Positions 17,966 through 26,456 of a stretch of 49,574 bases of DNA are shown piece by piece. Below the pieces are notes generated by a model. The model was not told the DNA's origin and ran no database searches. It saw only the letters and a program-made list of their open reading frames with translations. The position numbers and the translations under genes are program-made. The stretch covers positions 1 through 49,574 of the forward strand of contig NZ_JAHLOQ010000023.1 in assembly GCF_018917435.1 (NCBI RefSeq). Reading direction: 5' to 3'. This stretch comes from Intestinibacter bartlettii. GTDB taxonomy: Bacteria; Bacillota; Clostridia; Peptostreptococcales; Peptostreptococcaceae. Within the stretch, counting starts at the first letter, position 1; every line of letters starts with the position of its first letter.

Positions 17966-19713
17966 TGAATTTAAATAATATTACTCATATTATAGATATA
18001 TTAGCAGATTCTCCACTTAGACAATATTTAAAAGGTAATGAATCGAGAACATTGTTTGAAGAAGAACGAAAGGTACTTAATAAAATAGATGATATTATTA
18101 GAATAAATATAGCAAATTTACAAAATCCATTAAAGGCCGTAGTTTTAGGGGAAGTAAAAGCGGGTAAGTCTACGTTGATAAATTCACTTATACAAAAAGA
18201 AGTTGCATATACAAATGTGGTTGAAGCAACTGCGGCAATTGTAGAAGTTAAATACAGTGAAACTGAAAATATATTTATTAATTTTAAAAATGATGAAAAG
18301 AGAAAAGTAAATTCATTAGTAGAATTAAATAAGTTAATGGATGAAAAGAGAAATAATCAAGAGTTTTTTAGCAAGATAAATTTTATAAGTATAAGCACTA
18401 ATACTGACAGACTTAAAAAAATAACTATAGTAGATACTCCAGGTCTTAATACTATAACAGCTGAAAATACTGAAAGGACAGAAGATTATATAAAAAATGC
18501 AGATGTAGTATTATGGGTCATTAATGCACATAACTTAGGTCAAAGTGATGTTGTTGATAAATTAGAAGAAATTATGGAGTATGGGAAACCAATAATAGGA
18601 ATAGTTAATAGAATAGATGAAATTGATGGAGATGAAGATGAAATACTAGAATATGTACAAGATGAAATGGGGTATATATTTGATGAAATTTTTACAACAA
18701 GTGCAAAAAAAGCTTGGGATGGATTTATACAAAATAATAATAAAATAATAGAAGAGTCTAATATTAATAATTTGTATAAGTTTATCATTGATAATATTGA
18801 AAGCAATTCTAAAGAATTTCAAATGGACTCTATTGAAAAATCAACTATTTCTCAAATAGATAAAGACTTATATGTTCATAAGAATACTAAAAATAAATTA
18901 GATACAATGTTAGAAAAAATTGATGAAGATTTACGATCTTTAAGTGAATTTAATAATAATATAAAGCAAATAACTGAAAATAAAATGAATGATTGGTTAA
19001 ATAGAGAGTTCTTTAAAAATGAAAAAAATATTTTATTAACTTGTGACAATAAAGATGAATATTCTAGGCTTTTAAAACAATATACAAGTTCAAAATATAT
19101 TGAGAACATAATCAATGCACAATATAAGAAAATGGGCAAATATATAATGGATGAATGGAGAAAACGTTCGCAACAATTTATAGAAAGAAAAATAGATAAT
19201 GTTGATTTTTCTATACATGCAGATATACCTCAAAATACAAATGCACTACAATTAACTTCAGAGGATGAAATATTAGATGGTGCTAAAAATGGTGGAATAG
19301 CAGCGGGAGCAGTAGGGCTTGGTTTAGCAGGATATGCAGCGTGGCTGGGACCAGCAGCATATTATATAACTATAGGAAGTGCTGTAGGTGCATTTTTACC
19401 ACCATTATTAATAGCCGGAGCTATTGGTGGGGCAGTTTTAGGTTATTTAAAGAGGGATAAACAAAAAGCTAAGCATTATACCCAAGTAGAGGTACTAGTA
19501 AAAGCTATTAAAAATGTAGTAAAAGATGAGATTTTACCAGATATGATGGATAAATTAAATGAATACTCAGACTATTATTATGAATATACATCAGGAATAA
19601 TATTTGATATATTAAGTCAATGCAATATATCAAAAGAAAAGGTAGAAGACATAAATAATAATTTATCAAAATACATAAAAAACCTAGAAATAGAACTGAT
19701 AGATTTTAAATAA
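17965..19713 (+). CDS. Dynamin-like large GTPase 2 with hydrophobic hairpin
   Basis: A 582-residue dynamin-like GTPase distinct from its neighbour. G1 is GEVKAGKST (about 62-70), G3 DTPGL (157-161) and G4 NRID (215-218). After a helical middle comes a strongly hydrophobic Gly/Ala-rich hairpin (about 444-498, including GLAGYAAWLGPAAYYITIG) ending in LKRDK, the membrane-insertion paddle seen in bacterial dynamin-like proteins; the tail is again helical. GTG start behind GGGGAGGG, overlapping the previous stop by one base. Paired unequal GTPases often form hetero-oligomers (for example the two DLPs of Campylobacter, or LeA/LeBC of Eleos), so these two probably work together at the membrane. Confidence 0.85.
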   Translation: MNLNNITHIIDILADSPLRQYLKGNESRTLFEEERKVLNKIDDIIRINIANLQNPLKAVVLGEVKAGKSTLINSLIQKEVAYTNVVEATAAIVEVKYSETENIFINFKNDEKRKVNSLVELNKLMDEKRNNQEFFSKINFISISTNTDRLKKITIVDTPGLNTITAENTERTEDYIKNADVVLWVINAHNLGQSDVVDKLEEIMEYGKPIIGIVNRIDEIDGDEDEILEYVQDEMGYIFDEIFTTSAKKAWDGFIQNNNKIIEESNINNLYKFIIDNIESNSKEFQMDSIEKSTISQIDKDLYVHKNTKNKLDTMLEKIDEDLRSLSEFNNNIKQITENKMNDWLNREFFKNEKNILLTCDNKDEYSRLLKQYTSSKYIENIINAQYKKMGKYIMDEWRKRSQQFIERKIDNVDFSIHADIPQNTNALQLTSEDEILDGAKNGGIAAGAVGLGLAGYAAWLGPAAYYITIGSAVGAFLPPLLIAGAIGGAVLGYLKRDKQKAKHYTQVEVLVKAIKNVVKDEILPDMMDKLNEYSDYYYEYTSGIIFDILSQCNISKEKVEDINNNLSKYIKNLEIELIDFK

Positions 19714-19717
19714 GAAT

Positions 19718-19750
19718 AATTGCCATGCGTAAACATGCACGGTAATTTTA
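19718..19750 (+). terminator. Hairpin between GTPase 2 and helicase genes
   Basis: A 13-base stem AATTGCCATGCGT (19718-19730) / ATGCACGGTAATT (19734-19746), with two G-U pairs and one A-C mismatch, followed by TTTATAAT. It could be a leaky intra-operon terminator lowering helicase expression, or the end of the transcript. Confidence 0.55.
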
Positions 19751-19792
19751 TAATACTATAAAAAAGTTAAAGATTGAGGATAAAATAATAAA

Positions 19793-22351
19793 ATGAAAGT
19801 AATATTTTCGGAAAAATTATTAAAAAGTATTCCAAAGGAAAGATATAATTGCATATTAAGTGAAATTAAAGAGTTTTATCAAGAATATGTAGAAAAAGAA
19901 TTTAACATTAGAGAGATGAAAAATGGTTGGTCAGTAAGACGAATTATAGGGACTACAAATATACAAGAAATATATAAATTTAGAGTAAATAGTAAAGATA
20001 GAATCCTTTTTACATATGGAAAATACATAGGATTAAGAGAAGAATTTTTAAACTCAATTGTATTTTTAGAATTTTGTAACCATGATAGCCAAATTATTCG
20101 TGCAAAAAATATAAACTCAAATGAATATATAGAAGAAAAATTTGATGAACAAATCGATAATATTTATTGTGATTATAAATATGAAGCTAATACTTGTATA
20201 AGTAGAGTTGTTAGCATAAAAGAATTGATAGAAATGGCAGAAGATAATGATGAAAGGGCGATATACTATTTAAATGATGATCAGTTTGATTTAATAAGTA
20301 GAGATATTAAACCATTATTTTTATTTGGAAGTGCAGGAAGTGGAAAAACTACTATTTCTATTAATAAAGCTTATATATTATCAAATAATCAACTTAAAGT
20401 TGGATATTTTACATATTCGGATAATTTAGTAGATGAGGCTCAAAAAATATTTAATAACATTTATAAAAATGATGATACACATAATGACTTAACAAATATT
20501 GAAGAAGTAACTTTTAATTGTTTAAATAATTATATTATTAGAAAATCACAAAAAACATCAATAGTGAATTATGAACAATTTGAGAGATGGATTAATAATA
20601 TACTTTCTAAAAATATAAGTAATAGACGAGTTAAGTTACAACCAAGAGATATATTTAGAGAAATTAGGGGAATAATTAAGGGGATTGTACCAATTGACTG
20701 GATTACTATAGAAATAGAAATTAAAAGATTATCTAGTGAATTTGTAGAATACTTGATAAATAGTCAATATGCAGTAGAAAAAGATAATAAAATTATTATA
20801 AAAAATGCTTGTCTTGCTGATTTAAATACAGAAATAAACAACAATATAAAACTATATAAAAATCAATTTATTAAAGATTTAGAAATTATATATTGTGTTA
20901 TTGATGAGTACATAATTAATCATAAAATTATAGACGAGCAGTTGTATTTAAATTTACCAAATAGATATTCTATATTCACATATGAAGAAAAAGTTATAAT
21001 TTATGATATAGCACAACGATATCAGCAGTGGTTAGAATCTAATAATAAATTTGATGAAAATGACATTGTAAGAATAGCATTAAGTAAAGTAATAAAAGAA
21101 GAAAAAAACAAATTTGATTATATTATTTGTGATGAAATTCAAGATTTGACTGAGTTACAAATATACTTCCTATTAAAATTAGTAAACAATAAAAACAATA
21201 TACTTTTTTGCGGTGACTTTAACCAAACTATAAATCCAACATTCTTTGATACAGGAAGAGTTGAGGCGATATATAAAATATACAATGGAATGTCCAATTT
21301 CAAAGAACGTATAATAAAAGCTAATTATAGATCATCTAAAAGCATTGTTAAGTTTGCAAATAAGCTAACAAGCTTGAAAATATATGTCTTAGGCAAAAAT
21401 AAAAGAAATGATTACTTTGAAAAATCGGTAAGAGATAGTTTGGGCAATATAAGGCTAATAAAAAACTGCATCAGCAAAGATGAATTATTATCAATATTAA
21501 AAAAACGAGCTTATGTAGATATAATCGTAAGTGACGATGAAGAAAAATATAATTTAATTAATAATAGTAAAGAAAATAAATTAGTATTTACAGTATCTGA
21601 TTATAAAGGATTAGAAAACGAATATATAATTGGCTACAATATAATATCTAAATTTAAAGATAAATGGAATGAAATACTACATAAAAATATAGAAAGTAAT
21701 AATAATGAACTTAGATATTATTTTAATTTATTGTATGTATTAGTTACCCGAGCGAGAAATAATATTCTTTTAATTGAAGATGACTTTAATGAAGACTTAA
21801 TTAAATATTTTAAAGAATATATAGAAGTTATAAATGAATTTGATTATAAAAAATTAGGATTAGACAGAATATCTACAAAAGATGAACATTATAAAAAGGC
21901 AATTCGATTAGAAAATAATAAACAGTATATACAAGCTATAGAATCTTATAAAAATGCAGATTTAAATGAGAGTGAATTAAAACAAGAAGTAGGACGTTGT
22001 GAAGCACTACAGAAAATATTAGAAGGATATTATAAAGAAGGTGCTGAAGAGCTTTTAAAACTTAAAGAATACAAGTATGCTATGGATAGTTATTTAAAAT
22101 GTGAGGATTATTTAAATGTTATAAAATGTGGTGTTTTAGGACAAATGACCTATAAAGAGATAGAAAATATTTTATCATTTATAGATTTAGATATTGTAGA
22201 TTACGTTACACAAAGAAGAAATAGTATAGACTGGTACGAAGAATTTAAAAAAGTATATATAAACCATATTGAAGAGCAGCTTGGTTTATTGAGCAAAAAT
22301 GTAGATAGTGTAATTGAAGTTATAGATAAGATAGCTGTCCATAATAAATAA
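19793..22351 (+). CDS. UvrD/Rep-like SF1 helicase with RelE/ParE-like N-terminus and TPR-like tail
   Basis: An 852-residue SF1 helicase. Residues 1-105 look like a RelE/ParE-type toxin fold (VRRIIGTTNIQEIYKFRVN, DRILFTYG, VFLEFCNHDSQIIRAK). Then come a Q-motif (LNDDQFDLI, about 160-168), Walker A GSAGSGKTT (179-187), DEIQD of motif II (about 448), GDFNQT of motif III, NYRSSKSI of motif IV, VSDYKGLENE of motif V and LYVLVTRARNN of motif VI (about 645-655). The final 160 residues contain TPR-like helices (AIESYKNADLNESE, AMDSYLKCEDY). It would translocate on DNA using ATP. The start ATG has only a weak GAGGA. It lies between the GTPases and the Sel1 protein, so a defence role is inferred. Confidence 0.85.
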   Translation: MKVIFSEKLLKSIPKERYNCILSEIKEFYQEYVEKEFNIREMKNGWSVRRIIGTTNIQEIYKFRVNSKDRILFTYGKYIGLREEFLNSIVFLEFCNHDSQIIRAKNINSNEYIEEKFDEQIDNIYCDYKYEANTCISRVVSIKELIEMAEDNDERAIYYLNDDQFDLISRDIKPLFLFGSAGSGKTTISINKAYILSNNQLKVGYFTYSDNLVDEAQKIFNNIYKNDDTHNDLTNIEEVTFNCLNNYIIRKSQKTSIVNYEQFERWINNILSKNISNRRVKLQPRDIFREIRGIIKGIVPIDWITIEIEIKRLSSEFVEYLINSQYAVEKDNKIIIKNACLADLNTEINNNIKLYKNQFIKDLEIIYCVIDEYIINHKIIDEQLYLNLPNRYSIFTYEEKVIIYDIAQRYQQWLESNNKFDENDIVRIALSKVIKEEKNKFDYIICDEIQDLTELQIYFLLKLVNNKNNILFCGDFNQTINPTFFDTGRVEAIYKIYNGMSNFKERIIKANYRSSKSIVKFANKLTSLKIYVLGKNKRNDYFEKSVRDSLGNIRLIKNCISKDELLSILKKRAYVDIIVSDDEEKYNLINNSKENKLVFTVSDYKGLENEYIIGYNIISKFKDKWNEILHKNIESNNNELRYYFNLLYVLVTRARNNILLIEDDFNEDLIKYFKEYIEVINEFDYKKLGLDRISTKDEHYKKAIRLENNKQYIQAIESYKNADLNESELKQEVGRCEALQKILEGYYKEGAEELLKLKEYKYAMDSYLKCEDYLNVIKCGVLGQMTYKEIENILSFIDLDIVDYVTQRRNSIDWYEEFKKVYINHIEEQLGLLSKNVDSVIEVIDKIAVHNK

Positions 22352-22363
22352 AGGGAGATTGCA

Positions 22364-23698
22364 ATGAAAGATAACATTTTAATTGATGATACAATAAAGA
22401 TATTTGAAAATGGTGTGCAGGAAATAAGTAAACTTAAAAGTGCTATTATAAAATTGAATGATACAGTTAAAGAACTTACTGATTTTAATGAAATTATAGA
22501 TTTACAAATAGATACTAGTAAAGTTGACGATATAAACGAAAAACTAGATATAACTATTGAAAAGCATAAGAAAATTTTAAGTTTATTTGAAAGTAGTATA
22601 GTAACATTAAATGAAGAAAATAAGTTGAGAACTACTAATATAAAATCAGGAATAGAAGAGTTTTATAAAGAAGTTGAAATAATAAATGATAATTTAAATT
22701 CAATAGACTTTAATATAAACAATAATATAATAGCTAATTTATTTAAAAGCTTAAGCGAGTTTATAAATAATATAGAAAATAAATATAAAGAAATAAATGA
22801 CAAATATATTACTATTGAAGAATTATATACAAGAGTACAAAATCTTTTAAGTATAATTAATAGTGTAAACAATATAATTGAAAATAGTAATCTTGATGAA
22901 CAAATAGTAAATACATTAAACAAAATAAATAAGTTGGACTTAAAGTATAGCAATATAAATGAATCTATAGATAAATTTGATAAAAACATAAATAAAATTA
23001 ATTCTAATTTAGAAGAAAATAATGTGGAAATAAGAGCAGATAAAATTTTGAAAAATATAGAGCTATTAAATGAAAATATAGATAAAAGATACAAAAATAT
23101 TGAATCAGAATATAAAGATATAAATTTATTAAAAGAACAAATCAATAATACATACAAAGAAAAACTTGAAAGTTTAGAGAAAAAAATAGATTTATTAGTA
23201 GATGAAAATAAAGCTTTAAGATTAGCTTATTCAACAAGGGAAATTGAAGATAATGATTTTAAAGATGAAATATTAAATTTGATTAAAGAATCATTGCCTA
23301 CAATTGATAAAAATTATATAGAAGTTCAATCAGATGATGTAGAAAATTTAAAAGAATTGGCAAAAAAAGGTGATATCCATGCTAGTTTTAAGTTAGGACA
23401 AGATTATTATTACGGCAATAATATTAACAGAAATGTAGATTTAGCAGTCAAATATTATAAGATAGGAGCTAAGAAAAATCACTATCAATCCATAAAAGAA
23501 TTGATAAAAATATATACAGAAGAAGCCACTAATGGAAATGTAAAGTACCAAAGAATACTTGGCATGGAGTATCTAAAAGGAAGCTTTATAGATGTAAATA
23601 TTGAAGAAGCTATAAAATGGCTAACAGCAGCAAGTGAAAATGGAAGTATAGAGGCAAAAAATAAATTAAACAAAATTAGAACTGAGTATAATAAGTAA
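22364..23698 (+). CDS. Coiled-coil protein with C-terminal Sel1 repeats
   Basis: A 444-residue soluble protein. Residues about 1-300 are a long, Asn/Ile/Lys/Glu-rich coiled coil. The C-terminal 120 residues hold Sel1-like (TPR-related) repeats: LKELAKKGDIHASFKLGQDYYYG, NVDLAVKYYKIGAKKNHYQS, and YLKGSFIDVNIEEAIKWLTAA. Sel1 repeats mediate protein-protein contacts. RBS AGGGAGA is strong, and only 12 bases separate it from the helicase stop, so it is the last gene of the same operon. It may bridge the coiled-coil tether at 15209 and the TPR-like tail of the helicase; that is inference. Confidence 0.8.
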   Translation: MKDNILIDDTIKIFENGVQEISKLKSAIIKLNDTVKELTDFNEIIDLQIDTSKVDDINEKLDITIEKHKKILSLFESSIVTLNEENKLRTTNIKSGIEEFYKEVEIINDNLNSIDFNINNNIIANLFKSLSEFINNIENKYKEINDKYITIEELYTRVQNLLSIINSVNNIIENSNLDEQIVNTLNKINKLDLKYSNINESIDKFDKNINKINSNLEENNVEIRADKILKNIELLNENIDKRYKNIESEYKDINLLKEQINNTYKEKLESLEKKIDLLVDENKALRLAYSTREIEDNDFKDEILNLIKESLPTIDKNYIEVQSDDVENLKELAKKGDIHASFKLGQDYYYGNNINRNVDLAVKYYKIGAKKNHYQSIKELIKIYTEEATNGNVKYQRILGMEYLKGSFIDVNIEEAIKWLTAASENGSIEAKNKLNKIRTEYNK

Positions 23699-23760
23699 GA
23701 TACTATAATGACTAGATTAGAGGATAGTTGTATTTAAAACAAATGTTAGGGGGTAAAATT

Positions 23761-24774
23761 ATGGAATATACAATATTAGGATTTTCTCAAAAAGCTGCTT
23801 GCGAACTTGGTTTAGATATTACTGATCTTGCTATACTTAGATGGTTTGTGAATTCTAAGGATTCTGGCAAAATGCACTCGATTTTAATTGACAATGAAAA
23901 ATATTACTGGATTTTTTATAAAACATTGTCTGAGGAAATGTCTGTTTTATCGCTTTGTCGAGATACACTTTATAGAAGATTAAAAAAAATGTTCGATAAA
24001 AATATATTAAAAAAGAAAAAAGTTGCTTATGGTGGCAATTATACATATTATGCTTTGGGCGAAAATTATAGTAAACTTACAAGTTTTGAAAGCAATTCAG
24101 AAAAATCTAGTCATAATGATACGATTTCAAATTGTATGGTTGATGATTTGAGTAGTAATACTCTTGATTTTAATCATAACTATGACAATATAAGTAGCAA
24201 CTATGACGATTTAAGTTGTAGCTATGGCAATACAGATAATACTTTAAATCGTAATTATAATAGTTTAAGTCGCAATATTACGGATTTAAATCAAAATCTA
24301 TCGGATGAGAGTGTACGTTTAACGTACCGAAGTCAGAACCAAAATGACCGAAAGTCGGAACAAATAACTAATCTATTAAATAAATCTACTAATAATAATC
24401 ATAATTCTAATAATGAAGATGAATCTATTAAAAAAACATCTAGTGAAATAACTCCTGAGTTTTTCTTGTCTGAGCTTTTGGTCCAGCTCATCCAGAAAAA
24501 CAATCCAAATTTCAAAAAGACTAATTTGGATGATTGGGAAGAGGATTTTAAGACGATTTTGTATGAGGATAATAAACACTATATGGAGGTTATACACCTT
24601 CTTAGATGGGCTCATATTGAGGCTAAGATATGGTCAAAGATGATTGATAGCCCTTTGGCTTTGAGAAAGCATTATGATGCCATATATGCGAATAGAGAGG
24701 CTGTGAAGGCTAATAATAAGGCTGTGAGGGCTAATAATAATGTGAAGAGGCATCCTTGGGAGGACTTTAGGTAA
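23761..24774 (+). CDS. Replication-initiator/DnaD-like winged-helix protein
   Basis: A 337-residue protein whose first 105 residues form a winged-helix type domain (LGFSQKAACELGLDITDLAIL, then TLYRRLKKMFDKNILKKKK), as in phage or plasmid replisome organisers. The middle (about 105-210) is low-complexity, Asn/Ser/Asp-rich, with degenerate repeats such as NYDNISSNYDDLSCSYGN. The C-terminal 100 residues resemble a DnaD-like tail, ending in repeated ANNKAVRANN and HPWEDF. I start at 23761 behind TTAGGGGG. Such genes usually travel on phages or integrative elements, so this may be a relic of the element that carried the cluster. It could bind DNA as a regulator instead. Confidence 0.65.
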   Translation: MEYTILGFSQKAACELGLDITDLAILRWFVNSKDSGKMHSILIDNEKYYWIFYKTLSEEMSVLSLCRDTLYRRLKKMFDKNILKKKKVAYGGNYTYYALGENYSKLTSFESNSEKSSHNDTISNCMVDDLSSNTLDFNHNYDNISSNYDDLSCSYGNTDNTLNRNYNSLSRNITDLNQNLSDESVRLTYRSQNQNDRKSEQITNLLNKSTNNNHNSNNEDESIKKTSSEITPEFFLSELLVQLIQKNNPNFKKTNLDDWEEDFKTILYEDNKHYMEVIHLLRWAHIEAKIWSKMIDSPLALRKHYDAIYANREAVKANNKAVRANNNVKRHPWEDFR

Positions 24775-24939
24775 AATTGCAATAAATATACTTAGGATTA
24801 AAAAATATACATGATTAAATTTAGACTTATTGGTACTACAGACATATCAAAAAACTTACATATCAGACAACTGTAATTAGGAAATTCACCAATAGGTATG
24901 ACGTCATTTGACGAGTAGTTTTTTTAAAGGAGAGATCTT
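24775..24939 (+). other. Short intergenic region
   Basis: 165 bases. A TTATTGGT / ACCAATAG inverted pair (about 24827-24896) is visible; the RBS AAAGGAGA serves the next gene. Nothing else seen. Confidence 0.4.
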
Positions 24940-25293
24940 ATGGACGATTTTATATTTAATATGTTTGGTATGTTAGTACTATTTATGATTTTTGTGATAA
25001 TTGGATCAGGAATTTCGCAGTGGGTTAAAAATAATAATTCACCGAGGGAGACTGTGAAAGCGAGAGTTGTCGACAAAAAAAGTGATGTTACATATATACA
25101 GCAAGAACAAAACGGTATGATGACAAACACACCACAGTGGAGCTATTATATTGTGTTTGAATTTGAGAATAGCGAAAAGAAGAAGGTTGCCAAGAAGATG
25201 ACCGTGAGTGGCAAAGAGTATAAGAGGATTTGTGAGGGCGATTGTGGGAGTTTGACATTTCAGGGGACAAGGTATATTGGGTTTGAGAAGTGA
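24940..25293 (+). CDS. DUF2500-family membrane-anchored protein
   Basis: A 117-residue protein: one N-terminal membrane helix (about 5-27, MFGMLVLFMIFVIIGSGIS), then a small beta-rich domain with NSPRETVKARVVDKKSDV and WSYYIVFEFEN...K...VSGKEYKRICEGDCGSLTFQGTRYIGFE. The conserved order of these motifs is that of DUF2500. Its role is unknown. Strong RBS AAAGGAGA. The codon use is less AT-biased than in the dynamin cluster. It is followed directly by a cysteine-rich frame. Confidence 0.75.
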   Translation: MDDFIFNMFGMLVLFMIFVIIGSGISQWVKNNNSPRETVKARVVDKKSDVTYIQQEQNGMMTNTPQWSYYIVFEFENSEKKKVAKKMTVSGKEYKRICEGDCGSLTFQGTRYIGFEK

Positions 25294-25371
25294 TAATTAA
25301 TAAACTACAAATACACTTGTGATATATGTGGAAAATCAATTCCGTATAGTTATGTTGAAGGCGATGCCATA

Positions 25372-25614
25372 ATGTGTAAATCATGCGCTGGAAAGCAGGA
25401 GTGTTATTTGACTGATAAAGATTGTATTAGAACAATTGGCAATAGTTATGAATGTATAACTTGTGGACGATTTTTCTCTAGTGCTCAAAGTAGAAATTTG
25501 TGTACTCATGATGCATGTAAAGGGTGTAGACAATTTAGAGATGATGTTTATTGGGTAGAAGGAGAAGGATTCTATTGTGATGGATGTGGCGGTAGAATGG
25601 CTGGATATTACTAG
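25372..25614 (+). CDS. Cysteine-rich zinc-ribbon protein, start uncertain
   Basis: From ATG 25372 an 80-residue protein with several CxxC pairs (CKSC, CITC, CKGC, CDGC), a likely zinc-binding fold. The same frame stays open upstream to a stop at about 25274 and encodes a matching start of the ribbon (YKYTCDICGKSIPYSYVEGD), yet holds no ATG, GTG or TTG there and no good ribosome site. So the gene either uses a non-standard start (for example ATA near 25280), has lost its 5' end, or begins at 25372. It follows the DUF2500 gene. A 27-codon frame at 25618 (CFEFGSKTHLVK) looks like a further piece of similar sequence. Confidence 0.5.
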   Translation: MCKSCAGKQECYLTDKDCIRTIGNSYECITCGRFFSSAQSRNLCTHDACKGCRQFRDDVYWVEGEGFYCDGCGGRMAGYY

Positions 25615-25690
25615 AAGATGGATAATAGGAGCTGTTTTGAATTTGGAAGTAAGACACATTTAGTGAAAATGAAAAATAGATGGATTTGTA

Positions 25691-25718
25691 AGAGATATTA
25701 AAATATCTCTTATTTTTT
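25691..25718 (+). terminator. Rho-independent terminator after the zinc-ribbon region
   Basis: Perfect stem AGAGATATT (25691-25699) / AATATCTCT (25702-25710) with a two-base loop, followed by TATTTTTT. Confidence 0.8.
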
Positions 25719-25729
25719 ATAATAAAAAT

Positions 25730-25815
25730 AATCTAGAGCTAGATTGAAAAGGTTCTTGACTTTAATCTAGTGCTAGATTATACTTTTAAGTGTGGAATAA
25801 ATCTAAAGCTAGATT
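25730..25815 (+). promoter_or_regulatory. Promoter with three palindromic operators
   Basis: Three 16-bp palindromes: AATCTAGAGCTAGATT (25730-25745), AATCTAGTGCTAGATT (25764-25779) and AATCTAAAGCTAGATT (25800-25815), with starts 34 and 36 bases apart. The middle one fills the spacer of a promoter with TTGACT (25756-25761) and TATACT (25779-25784), a 17-base gap; the third covers the start of the transcript. This is a classic repressor layout for the following half-S/methyltransferase genes. The regulator is not identified. Confidence 0.85.
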
Positions 25816-25834
25816 AAAAAAAGGAGGCATTTGC

Positions 25835-26443
25835 ATGAAACTTAAAGGAGTTTGCGATATCAAAAGTGGATATCAAGGTAAAATGCAAGAGGGAGAAACA
25901 TATAAAACAATAAAAATGAAGGATGTTGAAAAGAATGGAGTTATAAATTATGATGACTTAGAAACCTTTGATACTGAAAAAGAACCTACAAAATTTTTAT
26001 TAAAAAAAGGTGATGTAATCTTAAAAGCAAGAAGTGGAGATAATACTGCTGCTCTTATAAATGAAGATGTAGAAAACGTTGTCGCTGCACCACATTTTAT
26101 GATATTAAAAATTAAAAGTATAGAAGAAATAGAGTCAGAATTAAAAAAAGAAAAATTAAATGTGGAATATAAACATATGGAATTGCAACCAGGGTACTTA
26201 GAGTTATATTTAAATTCTGAATATGCACAAGAGTATTTTAAAACTAATTCAGAGGGGACTACTTTACCAATAATTAAATCAAAAACTTTAGGAGAACTTG
26301 ATATTAAACTTATTCCAAAAGATGAACAGTTAAAGTTAATAGAGGCTTATAACTTAGTAAAATTGGAAAGAAGATATATGGAAGAACTTGCAAAGAAAAG
26401 GGAGGAACAATTTACTGCATATTTAAGAAGTTTTTTAGATTAA
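25835..26443 (+). CDS. Half-length type I specificity subunit (HsdS-like, one TRD)
   Basis: A 202-residue protein equal to one half of a normal HsdS: a single target-recognition domain (MKLKGVCDIKSGYQGKM, later AAPHFMILKI and LPIIKSKTLGELDIKLIP) followed by one conserved coiled-coil helix (EAYNLVKLERRYMEELAKKREEQ). Half-S subunits can dimerise to recognise a palindromic bipartite site, as in AhdI-type methyltransferases. I start at 25835, behind AAGGAGG; the frame is open from 25790, but that part covers the third operator. It is followed after 13 bases by a methyltransferase gene and controlled by the triple-operator promoter. Confidence 0.8.
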   Translation: MKLKGVCDIKSGYQGKMQEGETYKTIKMKDVEKNGVINYDDLETFDTEKEPTKFLLKKGDVILKARSGDNTAALINEDVENVVAAPHFMILKIKSIEEIESELKKEKLNVEYKHMELQPGYLELYLNSEYAQEYFKTNSEGTTLPIIKSKTLGELDIKLIPKDEQLKLIEAYNLVKLERRYMEELAKKREEQFTAYLRSFLD

Positions 26444-26456
26444 GGAGGACGATAAA

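Noticed and set aside
25618-25701. 27-codon frame after the zinc-ribbon gene
   Set aside because: Reads CFEFGSKTHLVKMKNRW-like zinc-protein sequence but is too short, has no SD, and is best seen as leftover of the neighbouring gene.
25730-25815. Triple palindrome as a short CRISPR-like or iteron array
   Set aside because: Units are self-complementary and fixed on a promoter's -35/-10 elements, which fits operators far better than repeats with spacers or replication iterons.
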